In this document: in pieces, positions 33,186-41,515 of the stretch
Position numbering within the stretch: the first letter of the stretch is position 1
Layout: every line of letters starts with the position of its first letter
Assembly: GCA_937879965.1 (NCBI GenBank)
Contig: CALFMP010000036.1
Coordinates: 1-64,000 of the forward strand
Source of the DNA: QKMZ01 sp012965515
GTDB taxonomy: Bacteria; Cyanobacteriota; Vampirovibrionia; Obscuribacterales; Obscuribacteraceae
Direction of reading: 5' to 3'
DNA: 64,000 nt
Notes under the pieces: generated by a model
Told to the model about the DNA's origin: nothing
What the model saw: only the letters and a program-made list of their open reading frames with translations
The model's database searches: none
Translations under genes and position numbers: made by a program

Positions 33186-33763
33186 CCGAATCCGCATCGC
33201 GTGAGAGACATTAGGTTACCAGATATACCTGGGGTCTCGGCGCCTGCGGACGTTCATTATAACGTAGTCCCTTAATCTCTCGAAACATCCCGCCGAGAAT
33301 CTAGGCGCTGTCAGGGTTCTACCGTGCCGGCTCTCTCCCGGCTGCTTCGGAGGAGGGACCAGGCAAACGGACCAGGCCAACGGACTGGGCAAATGGACCG
33401 AGCAAATCGACCGAGCAAATGGACCAGGCGAATGGACCATGCGAATGGGCAGGGTTTAAACGACGCCTCTGGTCAAATGATGTTCCGTCCGCACCGGGCG
33501 ATGCATGGTATCTCCCCTATGGCTCCGGTCAGTGGCGAGCGTTGGTCGGTCGCCGGTCGGTGCTATCGCCGGTCCGTGGCAATCCCGTCCAGCTGCGCCG
33601 CCGCCCGCCGGCCTGGCTTCACGAATTTCCGCCCGGCAACCCCCAACATAGATAAGGCCTTCTATACTGTATACGGAGACTGTGGTCGCCCACGGGTGGA
33701 GCGGTCGCCAGAGTGGGGCACTGGACCGATAGATTCGGATCTTGACTTCGAGGGGCTGCGGGG
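33186..33763. repeat. GC-rich gap with 13-bp minisatellite and a palindromic repeat
   Basis: Seven units of 13 bp (GGACCAGGCAAAC and variants) run from 33356 to 33446. A degenerate GTAG-type palindrome lies at 33496-33519. A TATACT box near 33664 could be the -10 of the gene that follows. GC content appears higher than around it, through to about 37.2 kb. The plus-strand frame across the array (147 codons) is repeat-derived and not credible as a protein. Confidence 0.6.
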
Positions 33764-33844
33764 CTGAATACCAAAATTGAAGCCAGGCAATATGCCGGGT
33801 CGGTTGGGGTAATCATCGACCGGACGTCTTCTAACGACGAGATT

Positions 33845-36142
33845 TTGGCGACTTGCTGGCTCATTGATGGGGACAAAGTAGCCACAACCGCGCACTCCAT
33901 CATTCTTTTCGCAGATCACCTCGAGGCTTTGAAAATCCGCTTCCCCTGCTCCGGCGAGGAACGAGGCGTTTCGAAGGCGCTCTTTCACCCGCGCTTTAGT
34001 CGTTCTTCTACGACGCAAATGGCTACCCAAGCCATGACCGACTATATTCCGCAAGTTTCGCTTCAAAAGAACAATGCGGTAGTCCTGATTACGCGCCCGA
34101 CTTTGCCGGATCTATCTATTGATACGATCGCCAAATTGATTCAGAAGAACAGTGTCCCGCAAGCTTCTCTAGAGCAAGGCATGGGCGGTTCGCTTTCAGA
34201 ACTTGATCTGGCAATGGTTATTCAAACCATAACAAACGCCCGTAAGGAGGGCATTCTCGTCATTACCGACGAGCGAAACCGCACAATCGCGCGGATCTTT
34301 TGTCAAGACGGAAAGATACTTCACGCGCAGTACGGCGGTCTTTTAAACGAGTATGCGCTCTATCAAATCTTCGAATCCAAACTGGACGGAAATTTCCATT
34401 TTCGTTCTGCGAAGAGTCCGGATTGGCTCTCCAGCCGGCCTATTCAGCGCCCGGCGGACATGCTTTTGATCGAATCGCATCGCCGGTACGACGAGTTGCC
34501 CAAGATGCAGCAGGAGATTGGTGGGGCGCAGACGCTTTGGCTGCGGCTTTCACCAGAACTCAACACGAGCAAATTGACTGGCGATTCGCTCGAGCGTGCG
34601 AAACTCCTTTGGCCGGTTCTGGACGGGACAACGCCTGCCAATGAGCTTTGGCGCCTGGCCGGACTGGATGATTATTCGGTTTTTCAAACGCTTGCCGAAT
34701 TGCGTCAGACGCCGCAAATTGCGGAGCAAGCACCAAACCGCAGCCCGTATAACCGCACGGCTGCGCCCATCCCCGTTGCCGTTCAAATTCAGCTCAAGCC
34801 CTATGACGAGATCGAAAGTCTTACGGTAGAGCCATCCGACGGGCGCCCGTCCACGCGGAGAGGCAGTCTTTTAGGCAGTCTTCGCGAAGCGGACCCCAAT
34901 CACCTCGTGCACAACCTGGTGCTTTCGCCGGAGTCGTCCGGATGTCCTATGTTCAAAGACGGTCACGTAATCGGTATGCATTGCGGATCTCTGCCTCCAG
35001 AGCCTGATACAAGCGATGGGACGAGACTGCAACAGATGCTCTGGGTTGATGTTATTTTGCAGTGTCTCGCCCAGGGCGGGGAGGCAACGCTGGCTCGCAA
35101 ACTCAGCCAGAGTGCCATCGACCTGCCTAAGCCTGCTCCCGGCACGCCGACCGTAAAAGCCGGCTGTTCGGAAGTCGCTCGTGTAAACTGCTCTAAGTGC
35201 GGCGCCTCGCACTTGGAGTCCTCGCGGTTCTGCAAGACCTGCGGTCAAAAACTGATTTCGGATATCGAGTACAAGCCACGGAAGGCAGCATTTGTGAACA
35301 GCACGCTGATTATGGTCTTACTGATGCTCGGCATCGGCGCCGGAGCTGTAATGGTGCTTGCGCGTGCTCCTCAGCCCAATATTTTGCCGCCGGAATACGT
35401 CATGAAGCCGGAAATCCCCTGGGTGACGCTCGAAGGGAAGTACAACGACCCGAGACGTGGCAAGGAGAATGTTTTCCAGCGTTACAAACCGGGCGTAACG
35501 CTGCGCAACGGCACCAATTTCTACATGAAAGTCAATGTGGATGAGCCTTCCTACATTTATGTCTTTCACCAGTCCAGCTCCGGCGGCGATATTGACACTC
35601 TTTTCCCGCCTTCACAGGAAGATATGGCCAAGGAAGAAGCTGCTAATGCGGCAGCTAAGGCGGCAAAAGGCGGCAAGTCCGATGCCGGGGCCAAAGACCT
35701 CAAATTAGCTGCGAAAAGCGCCCCGGCACCCAGCGATTCGAAGCAAAAGCACGCCGAGGAATACAGTCTTTCTGCCGGAGACTATTTCACCTGCCCATCT
35801 AATCTCGAAACCAGTTTTGCCAATATTCAGGTGAAACAGCAGCAGAACGTTTTGCACGATTGTTATGCTCTCGGGGATCCGTCGGGCGCCGAAACTTTCA
35901 TTGCGGTCTCATCCCATACGCCGTTTGCAATCTATGGTGACCAAGAAGCCACAAATGCCTTCTTTGCGAACGCTTTGAAGTTTTTGAAGCAGCACGAGCC
36001 AAGTAATGGAATAGAAATTGAAGCGGACCTCCTAAAACCTGGACTGCTTTCCGTAGAGAAGAGAAGTTCAAGTACATCAGCGCTCCAGGACCGCCCGCGC
36101 AGCAAGGTTTTTCTGACCCGACTAGCAGTCCTACACAAATAA
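33845..36142 (+). CDS. Trypsin-like/PATAN/zinc-ribbon/DUF4384 membrane protein
   Basis: 765 residues from TTG at 33845, but protease-like sequence (GSVGVIID) runs upstream in frame to about 33764, where only CTG or ATT codons could start it, so the N-terminus is probably longer. H17 in VATTAHSI and S365 in PESSGCPMF match the trypsin His and Ser; the Asp position reads NNAVVL (Asn), so activity is uncertain. A PATAN (DUF4388) domain (about 114-188) is inserted between them. A zinc ribbon (C449, C452, C463, C466), a membrane segment (about 486-506) and a DUF4384 domain (about 545 to 665, ending IDTLFPPS early) follow. The next gene is also DUF4384. Confidence 0.85.
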   Translation: MATCWLIDGDKVATTAHSIILFADHLEALKIRFPCSGEERGVSKALFHPRFSRSSTTQMATQAMTDYIPQVSLQKNNAVVLITRPTLPDLSIDTIAKLIQKNSVPQASLEQGMGGSLSELDLAMVIQTITNARKEGILVITDERNRTIARIFCQDGKILHAQYGGLLNEYALYQIFESKLDGNFHFRSAKSPDWLSSRPIQRPADMLLIESHRRYDELPKMQQEIGGAQTLWLRLSPELNTSKLTGDSLERAKLLWPVLDGTTPANELWRLAGLDDYSVFQTLAELRQTPQIAEQAPNRSPYNRTAAPIPVAVQIQLKPYDEIESLTVEPSDGRPSTRRGSLLGSLREADPNHLVHNLVLSPESSGCPMFKDGHVIGMHCGSLPPEPDTSDGTRLQQMLWVDVILQCLAQGGEATLARKLSQSAIDLPKPAPGTPTVKAGCSEVARVNCSKCGASHLESSRFCKTCGQKLISDIEYKPRKAAFVNSTLIMVLLMLGIGAGAVMVLARAPQPNILPPEYVMKPEIPWVTLEGKYNDPRRGKENVFQRYKPGVTLRNGTNFYMKVNVDEPSYIYVFHQSSSGGDIDTLFPPSQEDMAKEEAANAAAKAAKGGKSDAGAKDLKLAAKSAPAPSDSKQKHAEEYSLSAGDYFTCPSNLETSFANIQVKQQQNVLHDCYALGDPSGAETFIAVSSHTPFAIYGDQEATNAFFANALKFLKQHEPSNGIEIEADLLKPGLLSVEKRSSSTSALQDRPRSKVFLTRLAVLHK

Positions 36143-36181
36143 AGCGCTTGTGCAAGAATGAAAGCAGATGGAGGATTAGTA

Positions 36182-37147
36182 ATGAATTTCCGTAGAACCC
36201 TTCCAGTGGCACTGTGTGCCTTGATAACGGCGGCGCTGCCGGCGTTTTCGGCGGGGCAGGCTGACAAAATCGTTCCCGGTCCGAAAGACCTCTTTCGTAC
36301 CCAGCTGACCAACCAGAAAGAAGAATCCAATACTGGCGTCCAGTACTGGATCGAGCTGAAGCGTGGCGGCGCGCACATGAAGGTCAGCAACAAGTACCCG
36401 TTCAAAACAGGCGATCAGGTGCGCTTTCACCTCATACCTAATATAGATGGATACGCTTATGTCCTCTTGAAGAACGGCAGCCGCGGCGAGCGTGCTGTGC
36501 TCTTCCCCAACGAGCGTATGCATGAAGACAACCGAGTTGCTCATGGCCGCGATGTGATGATTCCCGGCGACGGGACTTACCTGCAATTCGACGAGAACCC
36601 TGGCACCGAGCAGCTTTCGCTCGTTGTTTCGCGCGCTCCCATCAATGCCACCGCTTACCTCGATCAGCAAAACGCGCCAGTAATGATTGCGTCTGCTGAA
36701 GGCGGCAGCAAGGACTTGATTCCGACTAAGGTCTACGTCTCCTACGGCGTGCCGCACGGCAGACCGATTGGCGAGAAGGAAGAGTTGCTTGCCGCGTCTG
36801 GTGCTGAGAAGAAGCCCGCCGACGCTGTCGCTTCGTCATCCTCGGTCGGTTCGAAAAAGCCGGTCAAGAAGCCTGTGATAGCGAAGAAGCCTGTGGTTAA
36901 GGAAGAAAAGGACAGAGATAAGGAACGGATCGCCTCTGCGGTTACAACCACCCCGGTTGCGCACCATTCCAGCAAGCGTCGCACCTCGAGAACGAGTTCA
37001 AGTTCGTTCAATCCTGAAATGAATGCTCCCAAAGACTTGTTGAAGACCCATATTTCGATGGACGTCGAAGGCGATCCTTCAGTAACAACGGTCGTTTTCC
37101 AAGGCACCGGTGCATTGCAGGTTGACGTAGCACTCGACCATAACTAA
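36182..37147 (+). CDS. Secreted DUF4384-domain protein
   Basis: 321 residues from the ATG at 36182, chosen for GGAGG seven bases upstream and because it begins a signal peptide (NFRRTLPVALCALITAALPAFSA). Residues about 50-180 match DUF4384: a GDQVRFHLIPNIDGYAYVLL strand pair and VLFPNERMHEDN, the same pattern as the C-terminal domain of the preceding protein. A Lys/Pro/Ser-rich low-complexity region (about 200-270) precedes a short beta end. The gene starts 39 bp past the protease-like gene, so they form an operon; the matching domains suggest they act together outside the membrane. Confidence 0.85.
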   Translation: MNFRRTLPVALCALITAALPAFSAGQADKIVPGPKDLFRTQLTNQKEESNTGVQYWIELKRGGAHMKVSNKYPFKTGDQVRFHLIPNIDGYAYVLLKNGSRGERAVLFPNERMHEDNRVAHGRDVMIPGDGTYLQFDENPGTEQLSLVVSRAPINATAYLDQQNAPVMIASAEGGSKDLIPTKVYVSYGVPHGRPIGEKEELLAASGAEKKPADAVASSSSVGSKKPVKKPVIAKKPVVKEEKDRDKERIASAVTTTPVAHHSSKRRTSRTSSSSFNPEMNAPKDLLKTHISMDVEGDPSVTTVVFQGTGALQVDVALDHN

Positions 37148-37191
37148 GACTCGGCGCGGGCGTCGCCCACGCGGAGAAGAGAAAAAATTGA

Positions 37192-37230
37192 AAAGGGGGT
37201 TGAACATCGGTCAACCCCCTTTCGTTTGGG
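37192..37230 (+). terminator. Rho-independent terminator
   Basis: AAAGGGGGTTGA (37192-37203) and TCAACCCCCTTT (37211-37222) pair perfectly over 12 bp, followed by CGTTT. It ends the DUF4384 operon. Confidence 0.8.
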
Positions 37231-37582
37231 CTCATCAGTGTTTCTTTGAACTGGTTTGGAGGCTGCCGGCAGTTTTGGTGTTGGAAAGCAAGCCACTTTG
37301 TTTCGGAAACGTTGATTAAATCAGCGTTTGCGGAGAAAGTTTTCCGCTATCTTTCTGGAGGCTCACTCGTGTTTCCAAGCGATCGAACCCGCCTTGCGTG
37401 AGGGTTTCAAGCCACGGAAAGCGGCTCACTGTCCCACTTTGCCCTTCTGGAAACAGACTAGACAGGTTTCATTAAACTGAATAAACTTTTTCCTTAACCA
37501 GACCTTAAACGGGTCGAAACGATGATGTTCGTCAACTTGGCTGGTAGTAAGTTTCAAGACAGTTGGAGTTTTTTCGAGAATC
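37231..37582. other. Intergenic region, nothing recognised
   Basis: About 350 bases. A short GTTTCGGAAAC palindrome (about 37298) and a possible GGAG (37565) before the next small gene are all that is seen. A 90-codon minus-strand frame over this region is in the shadow of the small gene at 37583 and has no support. Confidence 0.4.
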
Positions 37583-37714
37583 ATGATCTGGGTTTTTTCC
37601 CTCGGTTTAACGCTCGCTTTGGTCATTTGCGTGCTTTGCGTTATGTGCCCTGAACTTCTCGCGCCTTTCCTGGTTGACCACTGGAAGAAGTACTTCACGT
37701 ACTGGCGTAACTAA
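37583..37714 (+). CDS. 43-residue membrane protein
   Basis: A short frame starting at ATG 37583. Residues 2-22 (IWVFSLGLTLALVICVLC) are a clear membrane segment, followed by a polar, aromatic-rich cytoplasmic or periplasmic tail (VDHWKKYFTYWRN). GGAG lies 14 bases upstream, a loose ribosome site. It is followed 190 bp later by another small membrane protein. Support comes mostly from its hydrophobic pattern. Confidence 0.5.
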   Translation: MIWVFSLGLTLALVICVLCVMCPELLAPFLVDHWKKYFTYWRN

Positions 37715-37908
37715 GAATTTGATCACTAGCGGCTTTTGGTCGCATTTCGAACACCTTGCGAAAACGAGCATGAACAGGCGGATTATAAATATCCGCACGG
37801 TTCCCCTTGACTGCATTACAGAATAATAAGCCCAACCTGAGCGGTTTTCACTTCTTCTTAACCGTTTCGATGCTTATAATCGATAGCATTGTCAAGGAGA
37901 CCAGGGAA

Positions 37909-38082
37909 ATGCCAGCAGCAGCATGTGGACTGTTCTTAATCGACTTCATCGCTAGACCGTTCGCCAAGATTTACGAGAAGATTCCATTCCTTATGTTTGC
38001 CGTCTTGCTCTTGCTTTACGGCACCATCACTTTCTTTGTGCTGAAGAGTTCTTTCTTCAACAAGGAATACAAGCAGTACTAA
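37909..38082 (+). CDS. 57-residue membrane protein
   Basis: 57 residues from the ATG at 37909, which has AGGAG nine bases upstream; an upstream in-frame ATG at 37807 lacks one. Residues about 27-44 (PFLMFAVLLLLYGTITFF) form a membrane segment and an amphipathic stretch (FLIDFIARPFAKIYEKI) precedes it. The end is polar (FFNKEYKQY). A TATAAT box at 37875 suits a promoter, and a terminator follows at 38172. Function unknown. Confidence 0.65.
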   Translation: MPAAACGLFLIDFIARPFAKIYEKIPFLMFAVLLLLYGTITFFVLKSSFFNKEYKQY

Positions 38083-38171
38083 ACCTCGACGCGCGTCACG
38101 CCCCCGATTCACCGTAAGACGTGCATAAAGCATGCCCAGAGGGCACCAAAGTCTGCCCGCCGAGGTATTTG

Positions 38172-38198
38172 AAAAGGCGCATGATGTGCGCCTTTTTG
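38172..38198 (+). terminator. Rho-independent terminator
   Basis: AAAAGGCGCA (38172-38181) and TGCGCCTTTT (38187-38196) pair perfectly around a five-base loop, with further T. It ends the transcript of the 57-residue protein. Confidence 0.8.
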
Positions 38199-38309
38199 CT
38201 TCAGTGGAAGTGGTAGCGCGAATAACCTACTGTAAGGTCGACGCCATGCGTCGAACGTCAGGAATCTACAACTGGCTACAACCAACGTAGTTCAAACAAG
38301 CCTTGCTCA

Positions 38310-38543
38310 CTAAACCTTCTGTAGTTCTGGGAACCATTCATCCAGAATCGCTCCTTCTATGGGGCATGCGGCCAGGCATCCGCCGCAACTTATACACTCA
38401 TCGCCGCGGATGTAGGCGTATTTAGTTCCTTTGTCGTTAGTTTTGTCCGGAGCCCAGCTTATACAATCGACGGGGCATGCCGCGAAGCAGTCTCCGATGC
38501 CTTCGCAGACATCCGAAACGATTGAATACGCGTTTATTTCCAT
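38310..38543 (-). CDS. Dicluster 4Fe-4S (or 7Fe) ferredoxin
   Basis: 77 residues, GGGGGAG before the ATG. Two cysteine clusters: C13, C19, C23, C27 (CEGIGDCFAACPVDC) and C50, C53, C56, C60 (CISCGGCLAACP), which hold two iron-sulphur clusters. The first cluster is spaced like those of FdxA-type proteins in which one cluster can be 3Fe-4S. It transfers electrons at low potential in the cytoplasm. The gene is divergent from a SufR-like regulator with 40 to 73 bp between starts, and a hairpin sits next to its ribosome site. Confidence 0.92.
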   Translation of the reverse strand: MEINAYSIVSDVCEGIGDCFAACPVDCISWAPDKTNDKGTKYAYIRGDECISCGGCLAACPIEGAILDEWFPELQKV

Positions 38544-38554
38544 AGCAATCTCCC

Positions 38555-38576
38555 CCGGCAGAAGGCTTTCTGCCGG
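38555..38576 (-). promoter_or_regulatory. Hairpin next to the ferredoxin ribosome site
   Basis: CCGGCAGAA and TTCTGCCGG pair perfectly over 9 bp with a four-base loop in the leader of the ferredoxin transcript, abutting GGGGGAG. It could gate translation. Read on the plus strand the same hairpin is followed by TCTTTTG and could stop plus-strand transcription. Confidence 0.5.
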
Positions 38577-38615
38577 TCTTTTGTGTTTCTGAACTCAGCT
38601 TACACACGCCGTAAA

Positions 38616-39341
38616 ATGAACGCCAGTATTAATACACATAAATGTGTAACAATACGAATAGAAAGGCATTTGGAGGCGCATATCGCTAACCCACGCACAC
38701 GCACTCCACGACAAATTGCCGAGACGAGCCGCAGCGAGATTATGCGATTGCTTAAGCTCAATGGAGAACTCTCGGTTGCTCATTTGTGCAAACTGCGAAA
38801 GGTGACTCATACAGCTGTTCGACGCCATCTTTCATCACTACTAAAGGAAGGGATCGTCACATATCGAATTGAGGAAACCGACATCGGGCGCCCAGTTCAT
38901 ATGTTCAGGCTGACGGCAAAATCACAATCGTCTTTTCCGGATGATTACGAGGGGGTAGCGCTAAACCTCCTAGACACCATATGTGCAGACTCTGGCCACC
39001 GTGGCGTATTGGATTTCTTAAACACCGCCAACGATCGACTAATTCGCGATCTTAGGGCACGACTGCATACTCGACCACTCGAAGAACGCGTGGAGGGACT
39101 GTGCAAATACTTTCGAGATGCAGGCTACATGAGCGAATGGAACCGACTGCCTGACGGCAATTTTTTTCTGGTGCACAAAAATTGCGCCATTTACAATCTC
39201 GCAGCCAAGTATCGCCAATTCTGCCTTTTAGAACTGCACCTCATTCAAAATGTACTCAATACAAAGATCTCGCGGCAACAGTACATTTTCAAAGATCAAT
39301 CAGTGTGCGGCTATCTGATTCACGGCGAAGAAAAGAGTTAG
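38616..39341 (+). CDS. SufR-like iron-sulphur winged-helix regulator
   Basis: 241 residues from ATG 38616 (GTG at 38583 and TTG at 38670 are other in-frame starts; none has a clear ribosome site). Residues about 35-100 form a winged helix (SRSEIMRLLKLNGELSVAHL, HTAVRRHLSSLLKEGIV). The C-terminal half matches SufR-type regulators: cysteines spaced C-x12-C-x27-C (NCAIYNL, FCLLELH, SVCGYL), which suits an iron-sulphur cluster though the usual third of four Cys is absent. Such proteins repress Fe-S assembly or ferredoxin genes when cluster-bound. Its neighbour on the other strand is a ferredoxin, the probable target. Confidence 0.8.
   Translation: MNASINTHKCVTIRIERHLEAHIANPRTRTPRQIAETSRSEIMRLLKLNGELSVAHLCKLRKVTHTAVRRHLSSLLKEGIVTYRIEETDIGRPVHMFRLTAKSQSSFPDDYEGVALNLLDTICADSGHRGVLDFLNTANDRLIRDLRARLHTRPLEERVEGLCKYFRDAGYMSEWNRLPDGNFFLVHKNCAIYNLAAKYRQFCLLELHLIQNVLNTKISRQQYIFKDQSVCGYLIHGEEKS
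38633..38648. promoter_or_regulatory. Perfect palindrome, candidate operator
   Basis: TACACAT-AA-ATGTGTA is a perfect 7-2-7 inverted repeat near the start of the SufR-like gene. It overlaps the coding region if translation begins at 38616 and lies upstream if it begins at TTG 38670. Confidence 0.5.
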
Positions 39342-39360
39342 CGCAAACACCGCATCGACC

Positions 39361-39430
39361 GGGCGATGCATGGCATCGCCCCTACGGAATCCTCTTGCGA
39401 AAGAGGGGCGTAGCGCGCTTGCATGGCGTC
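39361..39430. repeat. GTAG-type palindromic repeats
   Basis: GGGCGATGCATGGCATCGCCCCTAC (39361-39385), a palindrome with a reversed GTAG head, starts 19 bp past the stop of the SufR-like gene. A second, degenerate copy follows at 39403-39430. Confidence 0.65.
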
Positions 39431-39444
39431 GACCTTGCAGTAGG

Positions 39445-39885
39445 TTATTCGCGTTCGACGCCGATTGGTTTCACTGCGAGCTTGTCGCTGTGCAGGTCTA
39501 CAAGTCCCAGATACTGCTCGATGAAGTTCTTAACCTGACCGGCAGGCACCTCTCCTTCCATCGTATAAGTACCGTGGTTTAGCAGCTTTCCTTCAAAATC
39601 ATAAGTCGCATAGCTGATCTTGGGATTCTTCACTGGCACGCGGTTGTAGTTCATCACGCGAATCCAGGCTACCGGACAGTTGATCACCCAGAGCCCGGAG
39701 ACATGCCAGTCAACCAGCTCCATATAGACATTCTTCGACAGTTCCGCATCTGTGCCCATCTCGCCGCCACAGCTCGTCAATAGCGTCGCCCCGCACACCA
39801 TGCAGGCGACTGCTAGAAAAGAAGACAGCGCAAAGGAAAGCCTCTTGGAGAGCTTGATTTCTGCCTGTTTAGATCCGGAGTACAT
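39445..39885 (-). CDS. Small lipoprotein, unknown
   Basis: 146 residues from the ATG at 39885. The N-terminus has Lys/Arg, a hydrophobic stretch (LSFALSSFLAVACMVCGATL) and the lipobox LLTSC followed by GGEMG, so it is a lipoprotein. The mature part is a single small beta-rich domain (WIRVMNYNRVPVKNPKISY) of the kind that resembles immunoglobulin-like or FxLYD-type domains. The frame continues upstream but that part is the shadow of another small gene (39924-40031). It lies 38 bp downstream of it, so they probably share a transcript. Confidence 0.8.
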   Translation of the reverse strand: MYSGSKQAEIKLSKRLSFALSSFLAVACMVCGATLLTSCGGEMGTDAELSKNVYMELVDWHVSGLWVINCPVAWIRVMNYNRVPVKNPKISYATYDFEGKLLNHGTYTMEGEVPAGQVKNFIEQYLGLVDLHSDKLAVKPIGVERE

Positions 39886-39923
39886 GACGCTTAATAGGGC
39901 GGGCAAATTACCGAGACATCGAT

Positions 39924-40031
39924 TTAGTACACCACGCCTAGCCAACCCATGTTTGCGCCGATGCCCAGGAATACCATAATGGCAAAGATTACAAATAGAC
40001 CTATGAATGCAGGTTCGCCGTCGGCTAACAT
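39924..40031 (-). CDS. 35-residue membrane protein
   Basis: A short frame of 35 codons with AGGTG five bases before its ATG at 40031. After LADGEPA comes one membrane segment (FIGLFVIFAIMVFLGIGA) and a short end (NMGWLGVVY). The pattern, ribosome site and position ahead of a lipoprotein gene make it credible. It resembles the small single-helix proteins that stabilise membrane complexes; a partner is unknown. Confidence 0.65.
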   Translation of the reverse strand: MLADGEPAFIGLFVIFAIMVFLGIGANMGWLGVVY

Positions 40032-40173
40032 AGTCACACCTGGAAAAGAACACGTCTTGCAACTGTATTGTATGCAAAAAAACACAGGTGACAAGCGGTG
40101 TTAGCGTATTTCCCGCATTCTTGTTGAAATCTTTATGTCATCTGAACCAAAACCGGCTAAAAGGCGATAAATC

Positions 40174-41388
40174 GTGGACAAAAACGAAATTCTGTTAACA
40201 AAACCGGCGTCAAATGAACTAGACAAAACCCTGGTTGCCAGCGAGTTTCCATATGGTCCCCAAGATCCGCTGTACTTGAACACCGGAAGTTGTGGTCGCA
40301 AGCCGGCTTCCGTTATTGCCGCTTTGGAACAAGGTTGGCGCAAGCTCAATCAAAACCCGACGTTGACTACGTTTTTCGAAACCGAGCTGCGAGAAGATGC
40401 GCGCGCATTGGCTGCCGAGATGTTTGGTGTCGAGCGCGATTTGCTGATGTTGACCGAAAGCACCACGGAAGGTTTGCAACTGATGATGCAAACCTATTTG
40501 CTCAACGAAGGTGATGAGTTCGTCACAACCGATCACGAACATGGCTGTTTGAGCACCATTGCAAGGTATTTGGAGGAAACGCGCGGCATTGTTGTGCGCA
40601 GGCACAAAGTCGAGCCGGAATTGGGCAGTCATCATCATTGCCAGGGCATTGAAAAACTGGTGACACCAAAGACGAAGCTGATTGCTGTCAGTGAGATCGA
40701 TTGCTTTACTGGATGGAGACCTAATCTCGAAACGCTCATCGCTGAGTGCCACCTTGCTGGAATGCCGTTGCTAATCGATGGAGCGCATGCACCTGGACAA
40801 GGTCCATTAGAAGTTTCGAAGTACCACTCTTGGGTTTCCTCTGCGCACAAGTGGCTTGGTTCGCCAAACGGCATTGGTTTCGCCTACTATGACCGAAAAA
40901 TTCTCGAAGGGTTGAAGCCGGTTTGGGTTGGTCACAAGTATTTTGAAACTCGTGCCGCAGGCTCATCTCCAGTTTGGGCATTAGAATGCCGAGGCACCGA
41001 GGACTCTGTGAAATTCATGGGGCTGCATGCGGCTCTTACGTTGCAGAAGCAGCTTGGTGAGAGAAACATCGCTGCACGTCAGTTGGAGTTGATGCGTTTT
41101 GCCCGCAAACTGATCGCTGAAAAACTCAACCCGAAATTTTTGCTCCCATCTCCGGATGAGATGCCGGCAAACGAGCTTACTGCTCTGCTGGCGTTTGACT
41201 TCGAGCCATCGCGATTGCTTGTCGACGATCTCGTGCAAGCGCTCTGGGAAAAGGACCGGATTTGGATTCAACCTGACTACTTGTTGCAAACGCCGGGACA
41301 CGGTGTGCGCATCTCTTGCCATTATTCTCTAAGCGAGCAAGACATCGAGCGTTTTGTGAAAGCGTTATCAGAGTTCGTGAAAAAGTAG
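40174..41388 (+). CDS. Class V aminotransferase / cysteine desulphurase-like PLP enzyme
   Basis: 404 residues from GTG 40174 with AAAGGCGA upstream. PLP-binding residues of fold type I class V enzymes are seen: TESTTEGLQ near residue 95-103, H122 region in TTDHEHGCL, D202 in LIDGAHAPGQ, and the Schiff-base lysine K226 in SSAHKWLGS. The active-site cysteine loop of true cysteine desulphurases is not obvious; the sequence is closer to isopenicillin-N-epimerase-like enzymes (VWALECRGTEDSVKF). The reaction is probably on an amino acid, but the substrate cannot be named. Confidence 0.88.
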   Translation: MDKNEILLTKPASNELDKTLVASEFPYGPQDPLYLNTGSCGRKPASVIAALEQGWRKLNQNPTLTTFFETELREDARALAAEMFGVERDLLMLTESTTEGLQLMMQTYLLNEGDEFVTTDHEHGCLSTIARYLEETRGIVVRRHKVEPELGSHHHCQGIEKLVTPKTKLIAVSEIDCFTGWRPNLETLIAECHLAGMPLLIDGAHAPGQGPLEVSKYHSWVSSAHKWLGSPNGIGFAYYDRKILEGLKPVWVGHKYFETRAAGSSPVWALECRGTEDSVKFMGLHAALTLQKQLGERNIAARQLELMRFARKLIAEKLNPKFLLPSPDEMPANELTALLAFDFEPSRLLVDDLVQALWEKDRIWIQPDYLLQTPGHGVRISCHYSLSEQDIERFVKALSEFVKK

Positions 41389-41515
41389 TGTGTTCTTACA
41401 CAACTGCAGGTTTTGCTCACGCCCTCGTTACAAAATGCGGCAGACAAAAAGTTTTTACACAACTGTCGTTTTTGCAAAAATTGGAACGTAATTTTTCCTC
41501 CTTTTCGCCTCGCCC

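Noticed and set aside
33324..33767. 147-codon plus-strand frame before the protease-like gene
   Set aside because: Much of it translates the 13-bp minisatellite and a palindromic repeat; the composition (Arg, Gly, Pro) is typical of non-coding GC-rich DNA.
37426..37698. 90-codon minus-strand frame
   Set aside because: It lies opposite the better supported 43-residue membrane protein and has no recognisable features.
39886..40077. N-terminal extension of the lipoprotein gene
   Set aside because: The upstream in-frame part reads as basic non-coding sequence and overlaps the well supported 35-residue gene in another frame; the ATG at 39885 gives a clean lipoprotein signal.
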